64,000 nt of DNA from Lutibacter litoralis (GTDB lineage: Bacteria > Bacteroidota > Bacteroidia > Flavobacteriales > Flavobacteriaceae), in assembly GCF_014646675.1 (NCBI RefSeq), contig NZ_BMNS01000006.1:1-64000 (forward strand). The letters run 5' to 3'. The position numbers and the translations under genes were made by a program. The notes under the pieces are model-generated. The model worked only from the letters and a program-made list of their open reading frames with translations. It was not told the origin of the DNA and did not search any database. Shown in pieces: positions 26,802-34,012 of the stretch; the first letter of the stretch is position 1; every line of letters starts with the position of its first letter.

Positions 26802-27410
26802 ATGAAAAATTTACTAATTATATTTTTTTTCCTTCAAATTGCCACTTCAAGTATTGCACAAATATTGAGTAATGTTGATGAGGTTTATCCATTTCAAGAA
26901 GATTTAGCTGCAGTGCAAAAAAACAATCAATGGGGTTTTATTAATAAACAAGGTGAGTTAGTAATTGATTATAGAAGTGATTTGGTAGTAACAAATAATC
27001 TAGGCAATTCAAGTTCTTATCCAGTATTTAAAAATAATAGATGTTTAATTAAAAAACTAATTGATGAAATTTATTATTTTGGATATATAGATAACACGGG
27101 TACAATAGTTATAGCACCACAATTTTTAAACGCTACTAATTTTAAAAACGGACATGCACTAGTTATTGCTCCATCTAAAGAGGTTATTGGTTTTAATAAG
27201 CTTTTAAATAAAGATATAATTTCTTCTAATATTGAAGAATTTGTAATTAATACTATGGGTGAAAAAGTACGATATTTAGAAAACCCTTTTAAGTATAATT
27301 TGCAAAAAAGAAAATCTATAGTACCGCCAGTATTTCATTCTAAATTTATTGCACCAGGAATTGTTGCTGTTCAAAAACACGATATGAAATGGGATGTTTA
27401 TCAATTTTAA
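26802..27410 (+). CDS. WG-repeat-containing secreted protein
   Basis: 202 residues with a signal peptide (LLIIFFFLQIATSSIAQ) and WG/KWG-type repeats: FQEDLAAVQKNNQWGFINKQGELVI, YYFGYIDNTGTIVIAPQF and a degenerate third. WG repeats form beta-propeller-like modules with unclear ligands. It is the first gene of an operon with the DUF2267, alpha/beta hydrolase and phosphoribosyltransferase genes (gaps of 12 and 10 nt and a 4-nt overlap). Confidence 0.85.
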   Translation: MKNLLIIFFFLQIATSSIAQILSNVDEVYPFQEDLAAVQKNNQWGFINKQGELVIDYRSDLVVTNNLGNSSSYPVFKNNRCLIKKLIDEIYYFGYIDNTGTIVIAPQFLNATNFKNGHALVIAPSKEVIGFNKLLNKDIISSNIEEFVINTMGEKVRYLENPFKYNLQKRKSIVPPVFHSKFIAPGIVAVQKHDMKWDVYQF

Positions 27411-27422
27411 CTTAAAAAAAGT

Positions 27423-27869
27423 ATGTCACTAAATTTCAATCAATTTGCAGCAGAAGCGAATTCTTTTTTAAAAGAATACGCTAAGGAATTAAACCTTAAG
27501 AATGATACAGATAAAGCAGGCAGAATTTTAACATCTATTTTGCACGGTTTGCGTGAAATTATTTCAATACAAGAATCTTTGCAGTTAATAGCCCAGTTTC
27601 CAATGTTTTTAAAGGCAGTTTATGTAAATGGATGGTCTAGCCATAGGAAAAATAAGATAAAAAATATGGAAGAATTTATAGATTTGGTTAGAGATTTTAA
27701 TGGGATAACTTCTTTCCATGATTTAGAAAATGATGAACAGGTAGAGAACTACATACACACTACATTTATTCTATTGCGTAGATTTATTTCTCTAGGTGAA
27801 TTGGAAGATATTAGAAGTGAATTACCAAAAGATTTAAAATCGATAGTATATCATAATTTTATGTTCTAA
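27423..27869 (+). CDS. DUF2267 domain-containing protein
   Basis: A 148-residue soluble helical protein: FAAEANSFLKEYAKELNLKNDTDKAGRILTSILHGLREIIS matches the DUF2267 repeat, and the LIAQFPMFLKAVYVNGW segment is highly typical. DUF2267 genes often accompany universal stress proteins, phosphoribosyltransferases and hibernation factors in stress or anaerobic gene sets, as here. The molecular role is unknown. Confidence 0.85.
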   Translation: MSLNFNQFAAEANSFLKEYAKELNLKNDTDKAGRILTSILHGLREIISIQESLQLIAQFPMFLKAVYVNGWSSHRKNKIKNMEEFIDLVRDFNGITSFHDLENDEQVENYIHTTFILLRRFISLGELEDIRSELPKDLKSIVYHNFMF

Positions 27870-27879
27870 AAAGTTTAAA

Positions 27880-28527
27880 ATGAATGCAATAAAAGAAATA
27901 TATAAAGAAATAGATTTAAATATAGATTCCGTTAAATTAAAAGGGAATTTACGTTTGGCTGATAATAGTAAAGGAATTATTATTTTTTCTCACGGAAGCG
28001 GAAGTAGTAGGTTAAGTATTAGAAATAATTATGTTGCAGGTTTGCTATTAAATATGGGTTTTTCTAGCCTGCTTTTTGATCTTTTAACAACTAAAGAAGA
28101 TCTTATTTACGAAAACAGATTTAATATTAAGTTACTTTCAGAAAGATTAGCCAAGGTTACTAAATGGGTGCGTTCTAATAAAGAAACTAAACATTTAAGT
28201 ATCTGTTATTTTGGAGCTAGTACAGGTGCGGCTTCTGCATTAACTGCAGCGAGTATGTCTGATGATAGATACATTAAAGCTATTGTTTCAAGAGGAGGTA
28301 GACCAGATCTTGCACTTGGCATACTTGACAAAGTTAAAACACCAACTTTATTATTAGTTGGAGAAAAAGATAAAGCGGTAATTGAATTAAATAAACTTGC
28401 AAAAGCTAAAATAACAGGTATTTGTGAACTTAAAATTATTAAAGGAGCTTCTCATTTGTTTGAAGAATATGGTAAATTAGAAATTGTAGCCAAACTTTCC
28501 GGAGATTGGTTTAATAAATATATATGA
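27880..28527 (+). CDS. Alpha/beta hydrolase (dienelactone hydrolase-like)
   Basis: 215 residues with an alpha/beta-hydrolase fold: FSHGSGSSRLSIRNNYVAGLL (oxyanion region), a nucleophile elbow YFGASTGAASAL with Ser in GAST, Asp in LLVGEKDKAVIEL and His in KGASHLFEEYG. It is coupled to the next gene by an ATGA overlap. Hydrolase plus phosphoribosyltransferase is a recurring pair that is also found fused in some bacteria. The substrate is unknown. Confidence 0.85.
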   Translation: MNAIKEIYKEIDLNIDSVKLKGNLRLADNSKGIIIFSHGSGSSRLSIRNNYVAGLLLNMGFSSLLFDLLTTKEDLIYENRFNIKLLSERLAKVTKWVRSNKETKHLSICYFGASTGAASALTAASMSDDRYIKAIVSRGGRPDLALGILDKVKTPTLLLVGEKDKAVIELNKLAKAKITGICELKIIKGASHLFEEYGKLEIVAKLSGDWFNKYI

Positions 28528-29183
28528 TGTTTAAAAATAGAGAAGAAGCAGGTATTTTATTGGCTGATAAATTGGTAAATTATAGTAATAAAAAAGATAC
28601 TGTAATTGTAGCAATTCCTCGAGGAGGTGTTCCTGTAGGTTACCAAATTTGTAAAAAATTAAACCTTCCATTAGAAATTGTTCTTTCAAAAAAAATAGGA
28701 CACCCTTTTAATAAGGAATACGCAATAGGGGCGGTAACTTTAGATAGTTATATTTTAAGTGAGGCTGTACCGGGAATTTCAAACAAATATATTGAAAAGG
28801 AGATTAAAAAAATAAGAGGTATTTTAAAACAAAGGCAGCAGTTATTTTATGGTTCAAAAAAAACAATTAATTTAAAAAATAAAACTGTAATTATTGTAGA
28901 TGATGGTGTTGCAACTGGAAACACCCTAATTGCAAGTATAGAACTAATTAAAATTGCAGCACCTATAAAAATTATTGTAGCCCTTCCAGTAGCTCCTCCT
29001 TCAGCATTAAAAAGGATAAAAGCCTTATCTGCTGTATACATGACTATTTGTTTATTAGAACCTAGAAGTTTTCAGGCTGTTGGTCAATTTTTTGAAGAAT
29101 TTAAACAGGTTGATGATACTCAAGTTATTGATTTGTTAAAACGAGCGAATGCAAATTTAAAAATAGATGAGCTTCATTTTTAA
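28524..29183 (+). CDS. Phosphoribosyltransferase family protein
   Basis: 219 residues with the PRPP-binding signature VIIVDDGVATGNTL (residues ~115-128) and the N-terminal IAIPRGGVPVGYQIC loop. It is of the type encoded with DUF2267 and universal stress genes (compare Rv0571c of the mycobacterial DosR regulon). The nucleobase or other acceptor is unknown. It overlaps the hydrolase gene by 4 nt upstream and the convergent hibernation-factor gene by 4 nt downstream. Confidence 0.87.
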   Translation: MMFKNREEAGILLADKLVNYSNKKDTVIVAIPRGGVPVGYQICKKLNLPLEIVLSKKIGHPFNKEYAIGAVTLDSYILSEAVPGISNKYIEKEIKKIRGILKQRQQLFYGSKKTINLKNKTVIIVDDGVATGNTLIASIELIKIAAPIKIIVALPVAPPSALKRIKALSAVYMTICLLEPRSFQAVGQFFEEFKQVDDTQVIDLLKRANANLKIDELHF

Positions 29184-29482
29184 GCAAAGGGTTTCATTTC
29201 ACCTTTTCTTTTTTTTAACTGTATTTTTAAATCGCGAATAGTTTCGTCTGTAGCCTCTTCAAAGGTTTCTTCGTTAGAAAATGCAACTATTTTTGGTCCG
29301 GGAAGACTTAATTCTATACGGCAGATTTTCCCTTTTCCTTTTGGGTCTTTTTCTAACTTATAAAATGTTTTTGCAGCAATAATCCAATCAAATTTTTTGT
29401 TAAGTTTTTGAAGTTTTTTAATTGCCAGATTTTCAACAGATTGATTGGTTGGCATTTTTTCAAATTGTACGTTAATTTTCAT
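29180..29482 (-). CDS. Ribosome hibernation promoting factor (HPF/RaiA family)
   Basis: A 100-residue short-type HPF/YfiA protein: MKINVQFEKMPTNQSVENLAIKKLQKLNKKF, then the beta-alpha core ending RIELSLPGPKIVAFSNEETFEEATDETIRDLKIQLKKRKGE. It binds the 30S decoding region and inactivates ribosomes in stationary or energy-limited cells. An in-frame ATG at 29563 would add 27 basic residues overlapping a hairpin. The ATG at 29482 matches the family start. The long upstream region to the FNR-like promoter at 30096 is described separately. Confidence 0.88.
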   Translation of the reverse strand: MKINVQFEKMPTNQSVENLAIKKLQKLNKKFDWIIAAKTFYKLEKDPKGKGKICRIELSLPGPKIVAFSNEETFEEATDETIRDLKIQLKKRKGEMKPFA

Positions 29483-29507
29483 AGTTTTATATTTTAAATT
29501 AAAATAA

Positions 29508-29538
29508 GAAACAGGGAATTTTTTACGTTCCCTGCTTC
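29508..29538 (-). repeat. Hairpin module copy A in the HPF leader
   Basis: CAGGGAA / TTCCCTG pairs with flanking GAA/TTC-like extensions. It lies 26-56 nt before the HPF ATG. The surrounding sequence (to about 29575) is similar to copy B at 29883-29945: TTTAAATGG, then a short ORF start, then CTTTTAAAAG, then the hairpin. Confidence 0.5.
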
Positions 29539-29882
29539 CTTTTAAAGAGTTTAATTCTACCATTTAAGCTGCCATTTTGAATATATTTTATACCAAAATT
29601 AACCCAAACAAATGCAATTAAATAGTATTTTTACACTCTTTAATATTCTGCATAACACTTTATGCGCTACTTTCTCTAATTCATTTCAATTACTATAAGA
29701 AGAAGTTGTATAAAACGTTTTATTTATAGAAACAGCAAATTAATTTAACTTTATATAAAACGGATTTTTTACTCCAAATAACTACTTAAATTTTTTAGAC
29801 AACTTCTTCTAAAAGAGCTTAAATAATTAGCTATTCTAAAAATCTACTAATTAAAAATTACTAAAACTCTTTATTTTTTTGA

Positions 29883-29910
29883 GAAACAGGAAGTTAGAAC
29901 TTCCTGTTTC
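29883..29910 (-). repeat. Hairpin module copy B
   Basis: A perfect 13-bp inverted repeat GAAACAGGAAGTT / AACTTCCTGTTTC with a 2-base centre. It is preceded on the minus strand by CTTTTAAAAG, as in copy A. It is a clear duplicate of copy A with a stronger stem. No T tract follows on the minus strand, so it is not an obvious terminator in that direction. Confidence 0.55.
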
Positions 29911-30095
29911 TTTTAAAAGGTTTTAAGTGTAAACTATCCATTTAAACAACTTTAAAACTGATTTTTTTACAAACAATACTAAAATTATAACCTATAAATA
30001 CGCTCTTAAAACCTTAATTTTTTTAAATGTTTTTACATTAAATGTTTTAAAAAAAGTTTAATTTAACTATCAATGAACTTTTTTTATTGATTACT

Positions 30096-30160
30096 CAAAA
30101 GTAGGGTGGTGTTTTTAAAAATAATATGATTGCCATCAATTATAAGTATGATTGTAATCA
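30096..30160 (-). promoter_or_regulatory. FNR-like promoter with two sites, directed toward the HPF gene
   Basis: Two exact sites, TGAT-TGCC-ATCA (30127-30138) and TGAT-TGTA-ATCA (30149-30160), lie 22 bp apart (about two helical turns). The minus-strand -7 element TACTTTTG (30096-30103) is an exact TAnnTTTG match, centred 33 bp from the first site. The only gene downstream in that direction is HPF, 613 nt away. Confidence 0.7.
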
Positions 30161-30169
30161 GCTATTTTA

Positions 30170-30559
30170 TTAAAAGAAAATAATACCGTACCCCATGCTT
30201 AATAAAAAAACACCAATAAAAAATAATAAGATATATAAAATTTGTACAAATTTTATATTCATATAATTTATCCAGGATATGGTATTTTTTGGAAATATAA
30301 ATAGTGCCAGTCCATTTAATAAAGCAAACCAACCTATTATCGTTATAATTAATCTGTAATCACCTTTCCATAAATTATGGAATAAAATGTTTAGTAACCC
30401 AATAATTATGGATAAAAATGAAATAAGAATTGTAAATTTCTGATCTTCGAGATCTTTAATTATTTGTACAATTCTTTTTGGGTTAAAACTTAAAATAAAG
30501 AAAAAGATAATTAAATACCAACCCCAAAATTTTGCTAAAAAAAGTGATATATGTTCCAT
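30170..30559 (-). CDS. Four-TM membrane protein of unknown function
   Basis: A 129-residue integral membrane protein with four hydrophobic segments (FLAKFWGWYLIIFFFILSF, FTILISFLSIIIGLLNILF, LIITIIGWFALLNGLALFIF, FVQILYILLFFIGVFLLSMGYGIIFF). The N-terminal Lys/Phe/Trp pattern is seen in small proteins next to universal stress genes. No catalytic motif is visible. It is 11 nt downstream of the universal stress protein gene, so it is in its operon. Confidence 0.7.
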   Translation of the reverse strand: MEHISLFLAKFWGWYLIIFFFILSFNPKRIVQIIKDLEDQKFTILISFLSIIIGLLNILFHNLWKGDYRLIITIIGWFALLNGLALFIFPKNTISWINYMNIKFVQILYILLFFIGVFLLSMGYGIIFF

Positions 30560-30570
30560 AATATTAAAAT

Positions 30571-31410
30571 TTATTCGTGCAACACAAGAAATGGTATTTC
30601 TATATGATAACTAATTTCTTCCACAGTAGGTTTAAATAAAATACGTTGAAAAAGGTTAAGGTTTTTTGCAACCATTATAATTAAATCAATATTTCTACTT
30701 TCAACAAAACACTGCACACCATTTTCAATTTTATTAGAAGTAACTCTATGGAAACTATGGTTTTCATCTAAAAAATAATCGTTTAAAAATTCTCTGTTTC
30801 CCAATTGAAATTCGGACAATGTTTCGTTTTTCTTAGTTACATGTAATATTCTAATTGAAGAGTTATACATTTTTATAAATTCAGAAATATTTTTTAAAAT
30901 TGTAGGTTCGTAGAAAATGTTATAGTCGGTTGGAAATGCAATTTCTACAGGAATTTTAAAGACTGCTTTTTCGGGAATTATTAAAACTGGACATTTAACT
31001 TTTGTTATTAAATCGCCTGTATTGCTTCCAATAATTACTTCAGCCAAACCCGAAGCACCTTTGGTTCCCATCACAATTAAGTCAATATTTTTTTCTTTTA
31101 TTTCTTCTCTAATAGCATCTATAAAAAAATTGTATTTAGAAATTGAGAAAAAGTGATGGTTTGGATTGGAAATATTTTCTTGAATCTTTTTTTGCAGTTG
31201 TTTTAATCCTTTTTTGGCTTGCTTTAAAAGTGTGTTTTCGAGTACAGTTTCTGTTGGAATAATAGGCACATCTCCGGCAGCATAATTTGGAATTAATGTT
31301 ACGTGTAATAAATAAAAATTACAGGGAGTTTTTTTAAAAAAACGTAAAGCATATTTAATTGCATTCCAAGAGTTTTCTGAAAAATCGGTAGGTATTAGTA
31401 TATTTTTCAT
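30571..31410 (-). CDS. Universal stress protein, tandem UspA domains
   Basis: 279 residues with two UspA domains. The first has the complete nucleotide motif G-x2-G-x9-GS in MGTKGASGLAEVIIGSNT. The second (residues ~150-279) starts VEIAFPTDYNIFYEPTIL, ends IEIPFLVLHE and lacks the full glycine motif. Such proteins respond to starvation and low oxygen. It is the first gene of a two-gene unit with its own FNR-like promoter. Confidence 0.9.
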   Translation of the reverse strand: MKNILIPTDFSENSWNAIKYALRFFKKTPCNFYLLHVTLIPNYAAGDVPIIPTETVLENTLLKQAKKGLKQLQKKIQENISNPNHHFFSISKYNFFIDAIREEIKEKNIDLIVMGTKGASGLAEVIIGSNTGDLITKVKCPVLIIPEKAVFKIPVEIAFPTDYNIFYEPTILKNISEFIKMYNSSIRILHVTKKNETLSEFQLGNREFLNDYFLDENHSFHRVTSNKIENGVQCFVESRNIDLIIMVAKNLNLFQRILFKPTVEEISYHIEIPFLVLHE

Positions 31411-31435
31411 CTTTATAAAGTATTGAATGAATACT

Positions 31436-31478
31436 CTAATTTAAGACTGAAAAACAACGTGTTAAATGATAATTATCA
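31436..31478 (-). promoter_or_regulatory. FNR-like promoter of the universal stress protein operon
   Basis: TGAT-AATT-ATCA (31467-31478). The minus-strand -7 element TAAATTAG at 31436-31443 has one mismatch to TAnnTTTG. Centre-to-centre distance is 33 bp, and the ATG is 25 nt downstream. Confidence 0.7.
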
Positions 31479-31497
31479 ATTCTAACAAAATATTGAC

Positions 31498-32574
31498 CTA
31501 ATTAATCTTTTTTAATTTATCAAGATTAATAATTTTTATGTTTCTTCCTTCAATTTCTATAATACCTTCTTTTTTAAAATCGGAAAGTGTTCTAATGAAT
31601 GTTTCAGTTGCAATTCCAGCAATACTTGCTAAATCGCTTCTCGAAATTTTAGGATTATCGGTCGGAGATTTTTTTATTTTTTTTGAAAATTGTAAAATCG
31701 TACTTGCTGTTTTTCTTCTAACGGAACTGTATGCCATTTCTAATAAATGTTCTTTTATTTCAGATACATTATCAGATAAATAATCTATTAATTCTAATGT
31801 TAAAAAATGATTTTTTTCTAATAAACTTTGCAGTTCATTTTTTGTTAACCTAAAAGTTGTTACATTTTCAATTGCAGCTGCAGCTTCTTTATAATTTATG
31901 TTATGTGTAAATGATGTAAACCCAAAAAAATCATTCTCTTTATTAATAGAAGTTATTAATTCTTTGCCTTGTTCGTCTATTTTATATGTTTTAACTACCC
32001 CTGTATTAATTAGGTAAACGTAATTAGAGTTGTCTCCTTCATTATAAATAATTTCATTTGGTTGAAATGAAAACTCTTCAACATTTTCTGTAAAATAGCT
32101 TCTTAATTGATCTATTGTTTTTATTTCATTTGGTTGAAATAAAAACTCTTCAACATTTTCTGTCGTTATTTTAATTTTTTGTTTTTCTCTATTTTCATTA
32201 AATATAGCTACTTTTGCGAGACGACTTTCAATAGCGCTAAAAATTTCAGATTCATCAAAAGGTTTTGTTATATAATCATCAGCCCCCAAATCCATTCCTT
32301 TTCTAATATCTTTATATTCTGTTTTAGCTGAAAGAAATATAAAAGGTATTTGTTTGGTTGATTTTTCTTTAGAGAGTATATGCAGCACACCATAGCCATT
32401 TAATTCGGGCATCATAATATCACATATTATTATATCTGGCAGGTGTTTTTTAGCTTCGGCTACTCCAGTTTTTCCGTTATCGGCGGTAATTACTGTATAG
32501 CTCGCGAGTTCTAAAAGTTCAGCAGTGTTTTCTCTTACAACCGTATCGTCTTCTATTAGTAATACTTTTATCAT
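31498..32574 (-). CDS. Response regulator fused to CRP/FNR-type transcription factor
   Basis: A 358-residue hybrid. REC domain residues ~1-120: acidic pocket E8-D9-D10, phospho-acceptor D52 in IIICDIMMP and Lys in YITKPFDESE. A linker with a 24-residue tandem duplication follows, then a cyclic-nucleotide-binding-like beta roll (~165-270, IIYNEGDNSNYVYLINTGVVKTYK) and HTH_Crp (~290-350). The recognition helix reads GIATETFIRTLSDF: Glu and Arg align with FNR E209 and R213, and the CRP Arg180 position is Thr. This fits a TGAT rather than a TGTGA target. No cysteine cluster is present, so it is not an Fe-S FNR. It overlaps the kinase gene by 4 nt (ATGA). Confidence 0.92.
   Translation of the reverse strand: MIKVLLIEDDTVVRENTAELLELASYTVITADNGKTGVAEAKKHLPDIIICDIMMPELNGYGVLHILSKEKSTKQIPFIFLSAKTEYKDIRKGMDLGADDYITKPFDESEIFSAIESRLAKVAIFNENREKQKIKITTENVEEFLFQPNEIKTIDQLRSYFTENVEEFSFQPNEIIYNEGDNSNYVYLINTGVVKTYKIDEQGKELITSINKENDFFGFTSFTHNINYKEAAAAIENVTTFRLTKNELQSLLEKNHFLTLELIDYLSDNVSEIKEHLLEMAYSSVRRKTASTILQFSKKIKKSPTDNPKISRSDLASIAGIATETFIRTLSDFKKEGIIEIEGRNIKIINLDKLKKIN
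32051..32163 (-). repeat. Tandem 72-bp duplication inside the response-regulator gene
   Basis: A 41-bp segment occurs at 32051-32091 and again at 32123-32163 with one mismatch, a period of 72 bp or exactly 24 codons. It encodes TENVEEF-S/L-FQPNEI twice and keeps the frame. It lies between the REC and CRP-like domains. Confidence 0.9.
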
Positions 32575-33815
32575 AACTTGTTTATTATAGGTATTTTAAG
32601 TATAAATACAGAACCTTCGTTTTCTTTACTTTTAAAACTTATGGTTCCGCCTAAATTCTCTACATGAGCTTTTACAATGCTTAAACCAATGCCGGTGCCT
32701 TGGATATTGAGTGCATTTTCAGCTCTGAAATAACGATTAAATACATAATTTTGATCGTTTAAGGGGATTCCAATTCCTTTATCAATAATTACAAATGAGA
32801 TATTTTTTCCATTCTTAATTATTTTAATGATTATGGTTGAATTTTCTGGTGAATACTTTACAGCATTACACATTAAATTAGATAAAATTAGTACTAAAAT
32901 AATTTCATCTTGTTCTAAAATAAAGTCATCGATGTTATGGGGTATGTTAATTTTTTGTCCATTTTTTAAGAGCATATTTGTATTGTAAATAACTTCATTT
33001 ATAACTTTACTTAAATTAAATTTTGTGATTTTATAGTTTACTTGGTTTGCATCTAAACGTTCTACAGATAAAAAATCGTTTAAAATATTATCTAAATAAT
33101 GCACTTTACTTTCTATTGTTTTTATATGTTTTTCTCTTCTGTTTTGTTCACTTTTTAGCTGGTATTTATTTAACAACATAGTTGAAGTTAAAATACCACT
33201 TAGGGGTGTTTTAAACTCATGAGAAACTAAGGTTAAGAATTTGGTTTTAAGGTTGCTAAGTTCTTGCTCTTTTTTTAAAGTAAGTTTAATCTTATTTTCT
33301 GCTTCAACTCTTTTAGCTATTTCTTTTTTATAGTTTAAATTAAGTAGTTTTAATTGTTTTATTGTATTTTTTAATTGTAAGGTTCTTTGTGTTACTTTTT
33401 GCTCTAATTGTGTGTTTAAAGTTTCAATTTTAAGTTCATTTTGTTTTCTTACGGTAATATCAATTAATAAAGCAAGTACAAAATTATTGTTTTCAACCGA
33501 AAATGGATTTAAACCAATTTCAATAGGAAACTGTTTATTATTTTTTTTAATACCTGTTAAATTTGAATTGTGTGTTGTTTTTCTAATATTATTACTTTTA
33601 ATAAAATTAGAAAAATGATGTTTATGGTTAGTATGGAATTTTTTAGGGATTAAAACATCTAATTTTTTATTAGAAAGTTCTTGGTTAGTATAACCAAACA
33701 TTGTTTCTGCTGATGAATTGGCCGCTAAAATAGTTTGAGACTCATCAACAATAATTACTCCTTCTGGTATTGCTTCAAAAAGAATATTAAAAATATTTCG
33801 ATTTTGAAAAAACAT
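32571..33815 (-). CDS. PAS-domain histidine kinase, partner of the adjacent CRP-type regulator
   Basis: A 414-residue soluble kinase: PAS at residues ~5-125 (IPEGVIIVDESQTILAANSSAE, ending LALLIDITVRKQNE), a coiled coil (~130-190), HisKA with H199 in TLVSHEFKTPLSGI, and HATPase_c with N (LMCNAVKYS), G1 (IIDKGIGIP) and G2 (GTGIGLSIVKAHVENLGG) boxes. There is no TM, so it senses a cytoplasmic signal. The PAS helix PKKFHTNHKHHF has a His where oxygen-sensing FixL has its haem ligand, but that His is also common in non-haem PAS domains. It is translationally coupled to the regulator gene. Confidence 0.92.
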   Translation of the reverse strand: MFFQNRNIFNILFEAIPEGVIIVDESQTILAANSSAETMFGYTNQELSNKKLDVLIPKKFHTNHKHHFSNFIKSNNIRKTTHNSNLTGIKKNNKQFPIEIGLNPFSVENNNFVLALLIDITVRKQNELKIETLNTQLEQKVTQRTLQLKNTIKQLKLLNLNYKKEIAKRVEAENKIKLTLKKEQELSNLKTKFLTLVSHEFKTPLSGILTSTMLLNKYQLKSEQNRREKHIKTIESKVHYLDNILNDFLSVERLDANQVNYKITKFNLSKVINEVIYNTNMLLKNGQKINIPHNIDDFILEQDEIILVLILSNLMCNAVKYSPENSTIIIKIIKNGKNISFVIIDKGIGIPLNDQNYVFNRYFRAENALNIQGTGIGLSIVKAHVENLGGTISFKSKENEGSVFILKIPIINKL

Positions 33816-33902
33816 AGTATTATAAATAGTTTAATACTTCTTTAAATTTCGGAAAAAAATTGTTAATTATAGAATGTTTTGTACTTTATTTTAATAATTA
33901 AT

Positions 33903-33945
33903 TGATAATTATCATTTTGTATTGTTGAATTAGGCTTTAAATTTA
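33903..33945 (+). promoter_or_regulatory. FNR-like promoter of the phosphatidyltransferase/metallophosphoesterase operon
   Basis: TGAT-AATT-ATCA (33903-33914) and TAAATTTA (33938-33945), which differs from TAnnTTTG only in the last base. Centre-to-centre distance is 33 bp, and the ATG at 34013 is 67 nt downstream. Confidence 0.65.
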
Positions 33946-34012
33946 TGTTGAATATCATTTTCAATTGTGCTATTTAAAACAACTAATGAGTGATTAAACA
34001 AAAAAACAGGAA

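Larger units (their letters stand above)
29483..30095 (-). ncRNA. Structured 600-nt leader or small RNA upstream of the HPF gene
   Basis: No convincing gene lies between the HPF start and the FNR-like promoter at 30096-30160, which points leftward into it. Visible structure: a 13-bp perfect hairpin (GAAACAGGAAGTT / AACTTCCTGTTTC, 29883-29910), a related hairpin (29508-29538), a 12-bp inverted repeat AGAAGAAGTTGT (29698-29709) / ACAACTTCTTCT (29799-29810), and the palindrome TAAAACGTTTTA (29711-29722). Transcription should yield a long HPF leader or a separate RNA. This is inference from promoter geometry and structure only. Confidence 0.4.
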
